Positions 53,898 through 64,000 of a stretch of 64,000 nucleotides of DNA are shown here, piece after piece. The first letter of the stretch is position 1, and every line of letters starts with the position of its first letter. The position numbers were made by a program, and so were the translations under genes. The stretch is from positions 66,223,741 through 66,287,740 of the forward strand of contig CM041465.1 in the NCBI GenBank assembly GCA_023213395.1. Direction: 5' to 3'. This stretch comes from Cycas panzhihuaensis. Its lineage: Eukaryota; Cycadophyta. Below the pieces are notes generated by a model. It searched no databases. It was given only the letters and a program-made list of their open reading frames with translations, and was not told the DNA's origin.

Positions 53898-56480
53898 TGG
53901 ATGCAGGATAGCTACCTAACTAATAGGTGTGGTGAGAGTGGGTGGTGATGTAATCGAATGAGAGACCTATGAAGAAAGTAATTACCATGCAAAGCGCCCC
54001 GTGCATCGGAGCGCGAGTTCGGGATCTGCAATGGAGTATGGTTACCAACAAGTGATCCTCCACCAAAAAAGAATAAATGGTGAAGAGGCATAGGGTTAGC
54101 CTGAGTTGACCTAGGGACAAGATCCTCGCACCCTTGGATGGCCGGAAGGGGAAGGAGAAGATCCGAGGAAAATAGATCAAGGGTGTGCCTAAACAAGCTA
54201 ACTGGGTACACAAGCAACGCGGGAAGTAAGAAACTTATGCGGCTAAGGAGAAGAGGAAAGGTGAAAGGGCGGTTCCTATAGCCTTTCCTATGGATAACAA
54301 AGATGCAAGTAATAAAACAAATAGAGCATAACCGAAGAACAAAGTCAAATTTCCCTTTTATTTTCCAATGTGTTAATTACTAAGAAAGGAATCTAAAAGG
54401 AAAAAAGTAGCAAGGTAGAGTAAGGTGTGCACCTGGACTGAGGGCGTACGTGATGAGGACCTTCTCGAGGGGCACCAAACTACTCCACGCGGTGCATCAG
54501 ATGCGGAGCGTGCGGCGGATTCAAATGAGGGGCTCCCTTACCTTCCCCGAAAAAATACTAAACACGATGCCAAGGAAAGAAAGGAAGTAAACGCTAATAA
54601 CTGAAGAAGTACGAAAGTACGATATACATGGAAGCACTTACCGGCAACAGAGCTAACGGATAATATCCTTCGTGCTCTCCAAACACCTACAAGCAACAGC
54701 AATCCCCCTCCCTTTCCAGAGAAAGGATACTAACATGCCATACAAGATTCTAATAATATATGTCTATATGAAGCAAATATGAATCTAAACACACATATGT
54801 TAGTATCAATCCGATGTTGATAGTATGTAAAAGAGGGTAACCAAAGCAAAGGTAAATGACCGGTAAGCCTCGGAGTGGCCCACCTCCCGTAAATAACACC
54901 CCAACCTCCCCCCAAGAGCCACAAGGCAGTGAGGGCAAGGCCAAGAGAAATGGCTGGAAACGGTAATGAGGAGGTGAAGAAGAGCCAAAGAACACCTACG
55001 GCGAACTGGGATGCTATGAGGAACAAACCGGGCTACCGGGAAGAAAGTTGGACAAGGACTAGCAGATGGGACTTACGTGAGTTGCCCAAACATGAACTTG
55101 AGCCCTCAAACTAGTGCTGCAATGTGTGACAGCACTGATTTCAGTGGCCAAATGAGGGCCAACAAACCCTTGTTTGCATGCCAAGGATAGCACAAGGTGA
55201 GAGGGAGGACTTGGGGGGCTTAGAGCCGCTTAGGGAGCGTGGAAGGTGGTATGGAATCCACCCAGCTCCTTCCCAAAGCCTATGCTAACACTCAACGTCA
55301 CTGCCTTGAGTAGCAAACGCAGGCAAGAGGCACAGAGACAGTGGCAGAACAGCGCACTAAAAGGAAGAAAACCAAACTCACAAGGACAAGCAGGGAGCAA
55401 GCAAGATGGAGTGTTAATATCACAAGAAAAGCAATACAAATCAAGAAATACCTGAGTGAGGGAGCAAGAGGCTTGCCTCATCCAAGGGGCAATGAAGAGG
55501 GGCTGAGTAATCAACCCAGATCTATGGTGTAGCAGGTTTGGGGCCCTACAAAGGGGGTTGGAAGGGAAACACCTATACTTGAAGCACTTGATGACTACCT
55601 GGGGCAAAGATCTACTGGAACCTCTCTAAGGGGCCCTCTCCAAGGTGTATGAGGGGCTAGGAGAATGTCCTAGCCACACCAAATGAGAGCAGGGTGCTAT
55701 AGGAGAGATGTGTCCCGTGGTAGCAAGCAGAAAGCAAATAGGGAAGAGCAGAGCACAGCCATGTTTCCTTGAGGAGCAATTCAAAAGTGAGGAAAACGTT
55801 CTCAAAAATGAGTCAAAAATGGCTTAAGTACTCAAACCAAACCCTAAAGCGAGTGATTAGGGCGTGGCTAGAAGAGAGTTAAGTCATGAGCCACGTGGTA
55901 GTTTCGCAATAAATGCGAAATTGCCACGGCAAATTTTAAAAAACAAGTTAGAACAGTCATACCGCAAATTTACTAAGACTACCTGGATATTCCAAGCAGA
56001 TCGCTAAAATTTCAGCGGTACGCACCCAGAGGCAAAAATAGGCCCGGCCAGATAGCCTAGGCTGGGCGCAGATGACAAAAAAGGGCAATAGAGGGTAGAG
56101 ACACCTACCCAGGGGTAAACAAGCCAACAAACGGGTCCAAAGGAGCAAAAAACAGGGCTCAACCAGGGTGGCAAGTTGACCAAACGATGACGGGTCATCA
56201 CACAGGTAGAGGTGGCGCAATCTGAGTGGATCTTGGAGCGAGGAGGGTAGATGCGGGAAGTGTAGTGGCCACCAGGGTGCCATACTCGCTGGGAGTGTGC
56301 CCCTGCTATAGTCGTCATAGGCTAAAATGAGTGTAGACGAGGACAAAGTCGCCTACAAAGCTGCACACATGCAGACATTCAAGCAAATACTCATCAAAAG
56401 AAAGCGATGATAATGCGAGAAACATACCCATACTTACCTAAGTCGGTGATTCCGTATCCATTCCCGGAAGCTGGGAAACA
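53898..56480 (-). repeat. E5 5' LTR (2.58 kb)
   Basis: It starts TGGATGCAGGAT next to the primer site and ends CTGGGAAACA at 56480. It pairs closely with 39864-42451. Confidence 0.95.
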
Positions 56481-56485
56481 ATCTC
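56481..56485. repeat. E5 target-site duplication, right (ATCTC)
   Basis: It differs from ACCTC at 39859-39863 by one C/T change. E4 reverse transcriptase resumes directly after it. Confidence 0.85.
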
Positions 56486-56890
56486 CAACGTGTTGTTGAT
56501 GAGGTCATGGAAAATAAAATGCATAGCCCTCTGGTATGTGGCTCTTGCATTTTAAAGACTGAAGGGCATTACCTTATAGGCAAAGGTACCCCACGGGGTA
56601 GTGAAGGCCATCTTATGACGGTCTTTGGGAGATATCTGGATCTGGTTGTAACCGGAAAAGCTATCCATTAAGGACATGACTTCGAATCCAGCAGTTTGAT
56701 TGATTATTTGATTGATGAAGGGGAGTGGGAAGTTATGTTTGGGATATGCATTGTTAATGTTGTGAAAATTAATGCATATCCAGATGGTCCCGTTCTTCTT
56801 GGCAACAGGAACGATGTTCGATACCCACTTAGGGTAATCGATGGAAGAGATAAGTCTTGTATCTAAGAGTTTCTCAGCCTCCATCTTAAT
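56486..56890 (-). pseudogene. pol: E4 reverse transcriptase, N-terminal part
   Basis: EKLLDTRLISSIDYPKWVSN, WICINFHNINNAYPKHNFPL, MSLMDSFSGYNQIQISPKD (first Asp) and TPWGTFAYKVMPFSL, then a stop, then HFIFHDLINNTLE up to the E5 border. The next residues, VFMDD, are at 39863 on the other side of E5. Confidence 0.87.
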
Positions 56891-57057
56891 GGCGGATGAG
56901 AGTTTGGGATGGAGAGGATGCTACTTCTGGCACATAGGGCAGGTGCCAGAAATAGTTGTGAGGTTGTGGGTGACAATGGAGGGGCAAATTCCCTTCATGT
57001 CAGAGTTGTCCCACACGAGCACATCCCAAAATTCCTGGAACAGAAGGGAGTATTCCC

Positions 57058-57984
57058 TTACTTCATTAGGGTACATTCTGCCCCTACCTTAATGACCTTG
57101 TCTAGGGCGAGGACTAAGTCCTGAGTTACCCCCATACACATGGCGTTCCCCTCCTCGAAATGGAGGGGGGTAAGATCGATAGGAGGAGATGGAATGGAGG
57201 ATGGGATCGGGTCAACTAATGTGGACCCAATCGCTAGGATCTTCTGGTGGCCAAGCTTATGGTGACCAGAAGGTAAGTTGGGCATGGAGCCCGCTAAGTC
57301 CTCCAGCAAGGCCTCGTTGTCTTTGAAGTAGTCTACCCCATGGATGACTTGACTTTGAATGGATGAGGTGTAGGATGAAATGGGAGTAATAGAACTAGGA
57401 TAACCTACAAGCTGCCTAACATCCCTAAGGAACTCTAAGGGAGAGTCAAGGAGAGACCCCTCGTAAGAGGCAGGAGGGAAACTCTCGATGCCATCACTCG
57501 TGAGAGGTGATGGAAGGGAAGAGCTAGGAACTTGACAATCAACATACGTAATGACACGCAACATAAAAGAGTGATTGGGCTCTTCGACAAAAGGGGTCCT
57601 AGGTTGAGATCTAGAACAAGAGGAATGTCCCCCACTAGCGCGAAGGAAAGAAACCGGGTAAGGAAGGTCCTCATCCTCACTATGGGACCCATTGTCACTA
57701 AACATGGCAAGGTATCCATAGCTTCCAACACCGATGGGGGCAAAACAGGTTAGACCAAAAGGAGAAGATGTGGGATCTTCTTCATGGCTAGAAGAATTAG
57801 GAATTCTGATGGAGCAAGCTGAGGCGTGATTAGAAGGGCCTTTACTTTCCTTTGTATGTCCATGGCTTGCTTGAGTAGATGGTCTAGTTTGTTTCACAAG
57901 TGATCGCTCACGGGAGACAACTCTCATTTGTCCATTAAGGAAAAACTTAAGTTGCCCCCAATGGGTGGAACACATGGCTCCCAT
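57058..57984 (-). pseudogene. pol: E4 polyprotein spacer, open with the end of protease
   Basis: One open frame of 308 codons runs from the protease end (GAMCSTHWGQLKFFLNGQ) through the Ser/Pro-rich spacer (FSDNGSHSEDEDLPY, IHGVDYFKDNEALLEDLAGS, LAIGSTLVDPIPSS). The CAA at 57928-57930 keeps the join that E3 (TAA) and E5 (TGA) have lost. This proves a continuous polyprotein in the ancestor. Confidence 0.75.
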
Positions 57985-58698
57985 TTGGTCAAGTCATGGT
58001 CGACCCAGGAGGAGGTTGTAATCAACATCCACATCAAGGATAACGATGTCGGTAAGGACAGTCTTATCCTCGAGGGTGAGAGGTATCGAGACAGATCCCA
58101 AGGGAGTCTTCTCGCTACCATCGTAGCCTTGACATCGCCATGGAATGGGTTCCAAGGCAGAAATACCGAGCTCTTATATGACACGTAAGGGCATATTATT
58201 CATGGAAGAACCGTTGTCCACGATGGTCCTTCGTAATGGGCAATCGGGTGTGTCTATGGTAATGGTGAAAGGGAAGTTCCATTGGCGTTCCCTTCCACTA
58301 GTTGGGGGAAGATCTTTAGGATCAAAGGAGATGACGGGTTCATGACTTTGGATGGTACCCAAAGCGTGAACAGGTATGTCATTCAATCCTAAAGCTTCCA
58401 GGAGGAGTGTTCATTGCTCGGGACAGCTTTTCAACATGTCCATGATGGACATCCCAGTAGCCACAGTGTGAAGCTTTTCAACTACAGAAAATGGCTTACC
58501 CCTCCCCGTGGGTTGGGTAAGAGCTCTCCTAAAGTCGAAGCAACTGGGGCGGATGAGAATGTTCTTAGGAAGCGAAGGAATTTCTGGGAGAATGGCTTCC
58601 AGAGGAGGATCAATGTGTGATGTAGATGTAGAGGTGCCAACTGCCTCTTTCACGACTTGAGACCGAGTTAAGGCATAAAGGGGAGTGGTCTTAAGCAT
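57985..58698 (-). pseudogene. pol: E4 aspartic protease region
   Basis: LYALTRSQVVKEAVG, RRALTQPTGRGKPFSVVEK, FPFTITIDTPDCPLRRTIV then DNGSSMNNMPLRVI, and past a stop WRCQGYDGSEKTPLGSV and YNLLLGRP. Tat-type protease. Confidence 0.78.
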
Positions 58699-58703
58699 CT
58701 GAA

Positions 58704-60922
58704 TTACCTTCTTTCCCTTGTTACGGGATCGCGAAGGTAAAGGAGCATGGCAGTCAGGGGAACACGAGGAGGATGATGAATCTCACGCACCCTTCCCTCT
58801 ACCATGCAAAGGGCGAGAATCAGGGGATCTAGCCCACTTCCGGTTGTTTCTTTGTTGAGCGTTGTGATCACGCTCCCCATGTTTGGGGAATGGATCCTTA
58901 TGGACGAGTTGATCGAGATTGGGTCTCGAGGCTCGTCTGGGAGATGAATCACATGGTGGGGCATCACGAGGGTGTTACACCCGACAACATGAGTCATCAT
59001 GGAAGCACTTCCCGTGGACGGAGCACTGCTTTTTCTCGAGCGAGGGAGCGGCTTTCCTTGCTTGAGAAGGTTGGGTACTACCCCCTTTGGGGGAGTGGCT
59101 TGAGAAGCCTGTTGAATTTGTTTATTGGAGGTTAGTGATGAAGGGGTTTGGAGTTTGAGCTCCTTCATCATACAACTGAATCAGCCTATGGCAGAATTAA
59201 GGGGGTCTAAAGTCCTCTCAGTCAGGTGAGAAGCAGACCTGTTGGGTTGCGAAGGTTTAGTTCCCTTAGTTGAGGGAGGTGCCTCACGATATTATGAGGT
59301 CTTAAGAGGCCTCTTGAGTCAGGCTTGAATCTTAATAGCCTCTAACACTAAGCATTTCGCGATCGTAAAGTCGCACGTGGTTTCACCCATTTTGAGGACT
59401 TCCACATGTACTTCGAGGTAAAGTGCATTAACGAAAAGGTCTCTGTTCAACTTCTTAGGTAGCGTGGCCTTAGTGGAGTGAAGGAGGTCATGGAATCGTC
59501 TTACAAAATCATGATTCATTTCATCGTGACCTTGTTTGAGTGATAAGAGGGATTTCATTTTGCTCTCAAATGGATAAGCTATATCAAAGTAGTTGATGAA
59601 TTCATCCACCAGTTGCTGGAATGAAAAGATAGAATGGGCAGGGAGGCAATAGAACCATTTGAGGGCATCACCCTACAAAGATCGTGGAAACAATTTCATT
59701 AAGATATGGTCGTAAGCCCAGTAGTCTATACATGCCATAGAAAAACTATGCACGTGTTCAACTAGGTCTTGCGATGAAGTTCCATTAAATTTGGGAACTT
59801 CAGGAGGTTGAGGTGGCAGATTAGTTCTTAACGCCTTGATGGACAACGACGTTAATCTATAATCCATAAAGGGACGTGCCCTTGGATGGGTCGTAGGGTC
59901 GACAAATGACAATGAGCAAGTAATGGATAGGGGTGGTAAACCTATCCCTCCTTAGGGAAATGCCCCTTGTTAGAAGGGGACTTGAGGATAAACACCCTGG
60001 AAGGGAGCTAGGTTCCCTTGTGAAGGCGTACTGAAAGAAGTCATGCTGGATGGTCCACCCCATAAGCTGGAAGGTGGTTCCCCTTACCCTACCCCGAAGG
60101 TTGAGATGCATAACCCAGGGGTATCTAAAGGGAAGGACCATTGGATAGATTTTAAATGTATGTGGGAGCGGGTCCCATATAACTAGTGGCAGTAGTATTA
60201 GCAGGATCTCTAGGCCTACTAGGGAATGCATGTGCTACGTTTGGGGGTGGCACATTCACTTAGCTTGGAAAAGGTATGCTAACCCCAAGCTAGGGAAAAG
60301 ACACACTATGAACAGGTCCTGAAGAACTACGACCATGACTAGGAATAGAGGGTACAATACTTGTCCCCAAGATCAATGTAGAAGCAAAGTGGGACGAGTG
60401 CGCAAGCATAGAAGGATTTCTTACTGTGGGAGGTGCAGGTGCAGATGAAGAAGGCACTCTACCACACAAAGCTTCTTTAAACCACCTGGGATGTGCTTGA
60501 AGGCAAGTCACTCAAAAGTACTCACTGATATCTTCAATCACGTCAACAGGAGGGGTGTCTTCGTAACTATAAGAGGTCGATGGGACCTCGAATGATGGAT
60601 ACCCCTTAGGGTGCTCCTCATAGGAATCACTAATCAGATGATGAATCTCATGAAAAGGTGAGCCTTCTACCACTTGAGCAGAAGGATGGATGTCAGAGGG
60701 GTGAGGCTAGTCACCTAGGTAATAAATGGGATCGTCACCCTCCTGGGTGTATCCCGGAATGGACATGGGAAACTCTTGAGTTCCTAAGACCAAGGTGTGG
60801 TAAGCCCAGTCAAAATGGTAGCCCTCCATTATCGAATCAGAATCTGATGATGGAAGGGAGCAATACAAAGGGTCTTCTAACAACGACGGTAGACCTCGCA
60901 AACAACACGAGAAACGTCGCAT
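58704..60922 (-). pseudogene. gag: E4 Gag with long N-terminal extension and zinc finger
   Basis: The ATG at 60922 opens MRRFSCCLRGLPSLLEDPLY. The extension is broken by stops. The gag block: SMACIDYWAYDHILMKLFPR, FINYFDIAYPFESK, HDEMNHDFVRRFHDLLHST, LNRDLFVNALYLEVHV. The finger region lies near 59020. Order and start agree with E3 and E5. Confidence 0.8.
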
Positions 60923-61070
60923 GCAATGCCTTTACAAAAGTTATTAGAAGAGAGAAAAGGGTATGAAGCACGCGTTGGGGGCTGTCTAATGGAAAAGAAA
61001 GTCAAGAAGATCACCAAAAAGCAAGAACAACATTAGGAAGATTGGCAAAACTAGTTCCCCATCGCGCTTC

Positions 61071-61087
61071 CTCAAAGATGGTCGCCA
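61071..61087 (-). other. E4 primer binding site, variant
   Basis: The minus strand reads TGGCGACCATCTTTGAG. The first ten bases equal those of E5, but the rest differs. Either a different tRNA-Arg isoacceptor primes this subfamily, or only the first ten bases matter. Confidence 0.65.
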
Positions 61088-61088
61088 A

Positions 61089-63698
61089 TAAATGCATCTG
61101 CTGTGGTGGTCTCCTACGTTTAGTAAGATGTGACTAACTAAGATGTAGTCAGGCTATGAGTGGGATATATAACGGCAAGGAAAACACCACGCAGGGTATT
61201 TGTGTGCTGGAGTGCAGATTCAAGACCTACAAATGGCACCTAATTGCCTTCGGACAATCTTTGGAGAAGGACACAAGGCGAGGCCTTGGGTCATCCTAAA
61301 AGAAGAGGCCCTCCTACCCCTTGGATGGCCGTGAAGAGGAGGAGGGACCCTAAAGAGTCACACCTTCTCAAGAGAGGGAGAAGGCGGCAGGTAAGAAATT
61401 GTATGTAGTATGGTACTCTACGTGTAGGCTAGGTGGAGAGGTGAGGAACGGGTGACTCACACCGAAAAATCTACCTACACGTGATATAAATAACTATAAA
61501 CAAAAGAGACACATAAATGTAAGGATGGGTTCTTTTTCTCTTTTCCATTTCCTATGTGTTTTAGTATGCAAACATATACGTAAAAGAAAACAATGCAGGA
61601 AAGGTCCCAAAAAAGAAGAAGAATATCTAGAAATGTAGTGCAGTTAGAGTGTTGCACCCTTCGATTCTTTGCATGCTCTCCCACTCAAACTTGTCATACA
61701 GGTGAGGGACTAGCTGAAAACAGTTGCCGTGAGTAGTCAAGGGGCTATCTTACCTTCCCCAAATGTGCAAAAAAATAAAGCAACACAAAGAAAGGCAAAA
61801 GGAAACAAAGAAATACTACCAACAAAAGACTAACCTGTCAAGAAGTTTGCTTCGTGTGTATTTCCATTACCGCAAAGCCTGTCAATCACAACATGAGAGT
61901 TTCTCCCTCCTAGAAGAGGGGATGCCAAATATATCTAACACATGTATATGTAAATACAAAGAAATTGATAGTAAATCGAGTCAAAGAAAGGTTGCACACT
62001 ACTCCAAAACTCAAGCAAGCAATAGCACCAAACGGTATCCAAAATGAAAGAGTTAGCCTCAGAATGGCTAACTCACCCATAGATGTCTCCACGTAGCCTT
62101 GAGGGAGAAAAAAATAAAGTATATTAGCTATATGGGACAGCAAATAAGAGAGGAAATAGACCAGCAAAATGATATGCAAGCAAACCCAAGAGACGAAGTG
62201 CTATGGACAACAAATTATCAAGTTGGGATGAGCTAAGGGTCACAGACCAACCAGGAAGGGTTTTGGGGCTTATGTGATGCCCAAAACTAGCAAGTGAAGG
62301 TCTAAAGCCAGCATGGCAAGGGGCTACCAGTGCTATTTTAGATCTGGAAACATGCTCTCAAAATCCCTGGCCCAGCTCCAAGGGAGGCATGAGGTGAAAG
62401 AGGAACGAAGGGAAGGGTTTGGACCCTTGGGGAGAAGGTCCACGAGGGGACTGATCCCACCTTTCTCCCTTTACCCTTCCTTGTATAACCCTCTTACACA
62501 ACCACCTTGAAGTGAGCTTGTAGGAAATGAGAGAAGGAGCATGTGAAATAGGAAGTAGGGGGTAAGCTCCTATGGGATGCCAAGCCAAGAGTAAAAAACA
62601 ACTAAAAACTATTCATGAAAGGGAGGAGAAAAACATGAATTTTAGAGAAACATTGGAGAGGTACCTTGCAGCAGGAAGTAAGAGCTTGTTCCTGCCAGAA
62701 ATCAGGAAGAGAAGCCTGCATTTGACAGGCTTTCCAAGCCTAGGCTAAAGAGGAGGCAAACGTAAGAGCACAACTGAAATCTTGGAACTTTGGAGCTAGC
62801 TTTGTTGAGTTGTTGTGAGTCTTCCTTCCACCACCATGTAGACCTATAAAGAGAGGGCCTGAGCTGCTAGAGCAAGGCCTGAGATGTAGCTGGTATCCTT
62901 GTGGAAGGATCACTAGAGCCAAAGAGTAGATTCCCTGATAGTCCCAGAGAGAGAGCTAGAGTAGTGCCAAAAAAATGAATGGAGAAGAGACCTAAATGAG
63001 TTACTTTTTGGGTTTTATATTCCCCTTGACCCTAAACAAGCATTTAGGGTTACGGGGAGATGCGGTGCCACATGGTAGTTTTGCGAAAAAAGCGGGAACT
63101 GTCGTGATTGTTTAAAAAAATAATTTTAAATAATCGCACTGTGGTAAATTTCATGGTACCACGATAAATATCGCGGTACCACTAAATTTGCAGTGATGCA
63201 GGCCTGCAAGCTAAAACTAGGGTAGAAATAGGGCCTAAAGCCAAACATAGGCTATGTTGAGGCTGGGTAGGCTAGAAATTCCTACCCAGGTGGCTGATAG
63301 GTGGCCAAAAGAGAGGAACGGGTCCCAATGAGGGGTCCTATCATACTTAGAAAGAGAATCAAAGTAGAGATAGGAGCATTGTCATGGACGAGACGTGACC
63401 GACAATGGTGCTCGAGGAGCTGTGGAGATGTTGTGGGTAGCTGAGTGCCATATCGGGTGTATGACTCACTGAGGAGTGCCCCCACGGTGGGTCGTCATAG
63501 GCTGAGTGGTGTGCAACAGGCACAAGCAACATGATTAGGCAAGAAAGCAATACGATCACATAAATGGTAGGCAAGCATGCGTCAAGTAATACACTAAGTA
63601 ACCTCGACTAAGCAAAAGTGAGGATGGGAGTGAGAAACATGTACCTGAGCTTACCTGAGTCGACTCATCCCAAATCCATTCCTGGTAGCTGTGAAATA
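61089..63698 (-). repeat. E4 5' LTR (2.61 kb)
   Basis: It starts near TAAATGCATCTG (the first bases have mutated) and ends GTGAAATA, where the usual CA has become TA. It pairs with 30588-33208. It contains the hairpin (63074-63103) and a three-unit array (63136-63195). Confidence 0.9.
63136..63195. repeat. E4 5' LTR 20-bp array, three units
   Basis: Units start GCACT, GTACC and GTACC. GGTACC occurs twice, with a near-palindrome between the two sites. Confidence 0.88.
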
Positions 63699-63703
63699 GT
63701 TGG
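63699..63703. repeat. E4 target-site duplication, right (GTTGG)
   Basis: It matches 30583-30587. Confidence 0.88.
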
Positions 63704-64000
63704 TGGAAGTGTACCTCTAGGGGATCACTAAATACAAGGATATCAAGCCTATACTATTATTAAACAAGGGGCTTAAATGTCCTTGAGAGAGGGTGGATAG
63801 GTCACCCACAAAGGGCATCTATGTATTGGAATGTAGGTTCAGAGACCCACAAATAGTACATAAGACTCTCCTTTTTGGCAAGTACCTTCTCTGATTTTAG
63901 GTAGGTAAAGGCATCCTTAGTTTACCGAGTAGCCTAAAGAGGGACTACTATCCTAGCAGGTGAATGAAAGAGAGAGAGAATAGAAGCTCTTTTACTAAAA
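63704..64000. repeat. E6: probable start of a diverged Tat-type LTR, cut by window end
   Basis: TGGAAGTGTACCTCTAGGGG resembles the start of the E5 LTR (TGGATGCACGTCTACGAGAT). The block at about 63811-63860 resembles the GGGCAT...GGAG...AGATTC block that all three LTR families carry about 100 bases from their left end. The rest is too diverged to align by eye. Confidence 0.5.

Larger units (their letters stand above)
39864..56480 (-). mobile_element. E5: Tat-like Ty3/gypsy element with antisense PMD gene (best preserved)
   Basis: A full-length 16.6-kb element with LTRs of 2.59 and 2.58 kb that look much more alike than those of E3 or E4. It sits in the reverse transcriptase of E4, so it is younger than E4. 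It has the longest surviving frames (288, 251, 251 and 209 codons). The integrase triad, RT box, primer site and polypurine tract are all intact, though stops remain throughout. Confidence 0.95.
30588..63698 (-). mobile_element. E4: Tat-like Ty3/gypsy element with antisense PMD gene, split by E5
   Basis: LTRs of 2.62 and 2.61 kb and the TSD GTTGG bound a 33.1-kb unit. It includes the whole of E5 inserted in its reverse transcriptase. Without E5 and one TSD it is about 16.5 kb, like E3 and E5. Gene order equals that of E3. The LTRs belong to a different subfamily from E3 and E5, and the primer site differs after its first ten bases. Confidence 0.94.

Overview
This window is plant nuclear DNA, almost certainly from a seed plant with a large, repeat-filled genome. 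It is built almost entirely from long terminal repeat (LTR) retrotransposons. I see no host gene, tRNA, rRNA or CRISPR array. The plant call rests on element types (Tat-like Ty3/gypsy, Reina-like chromovirus, Ty1/copia) and on a plant mobile domain (PMD) gene carried by three of them. The species cannot be read from the sequence.

Layout. E1 (1-4432) is the 5' part of a chromovirus cut by the left edge. 4433-6317 is unassigned. E2 (6323-30538) is a Ty1/copia element with 297-bp LTRs and target-site duplication (TSD) ATATT. It is split in its reverse transcriptase by E3 (8432-25019, TSD CCATC). E4 (30588-63698, TSD GTTGG) is split in its reverse transcriptase by E5 (39864-56480, TSD ACCTC/ATCTC). 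63704-64000 looks like the start of one more, diverged LTR. All five elements are transcribed from the minus strand. E3 must be younger than E2, and E5 younger than E4.

E3, E4 and E5 share one unusual plan of about 16.5 kb with 2.6-kb LTRs. Minus strand: gag, zinc finger, protease, a long spacer, reverse transcriptase, a Ty3-type RNase H lacking the first catalytic Asp, and integrase, read as one frame. Beyond integrase lies a convergent plus-strand gene with a PMD-like protein. It has a TATA box 167-169 bp before a conserved ATG, an eight-codon first exon, an intron of about 480 bp, a second intron of about 111 bp, and a coiled-coil-like last exon. Between that gene and the 3' LTR lies a second RNase H on the minus strand, of about 141 codons.

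A 20-bp-period GTACC repeat array occurs in both LTRs of each of these elements and again in intron 1 of the antisense gene. In the LTRs it is preceded by a small hairpin whose stem shows a compensatory change.

All coding regions are broken, mostly by stops that look like C-to-T changes at Gln, Arg or Trp codons, as expected for methylated, silenced repeats. E5 is the least decayed. No similarity search was run; all family calls are by eye.
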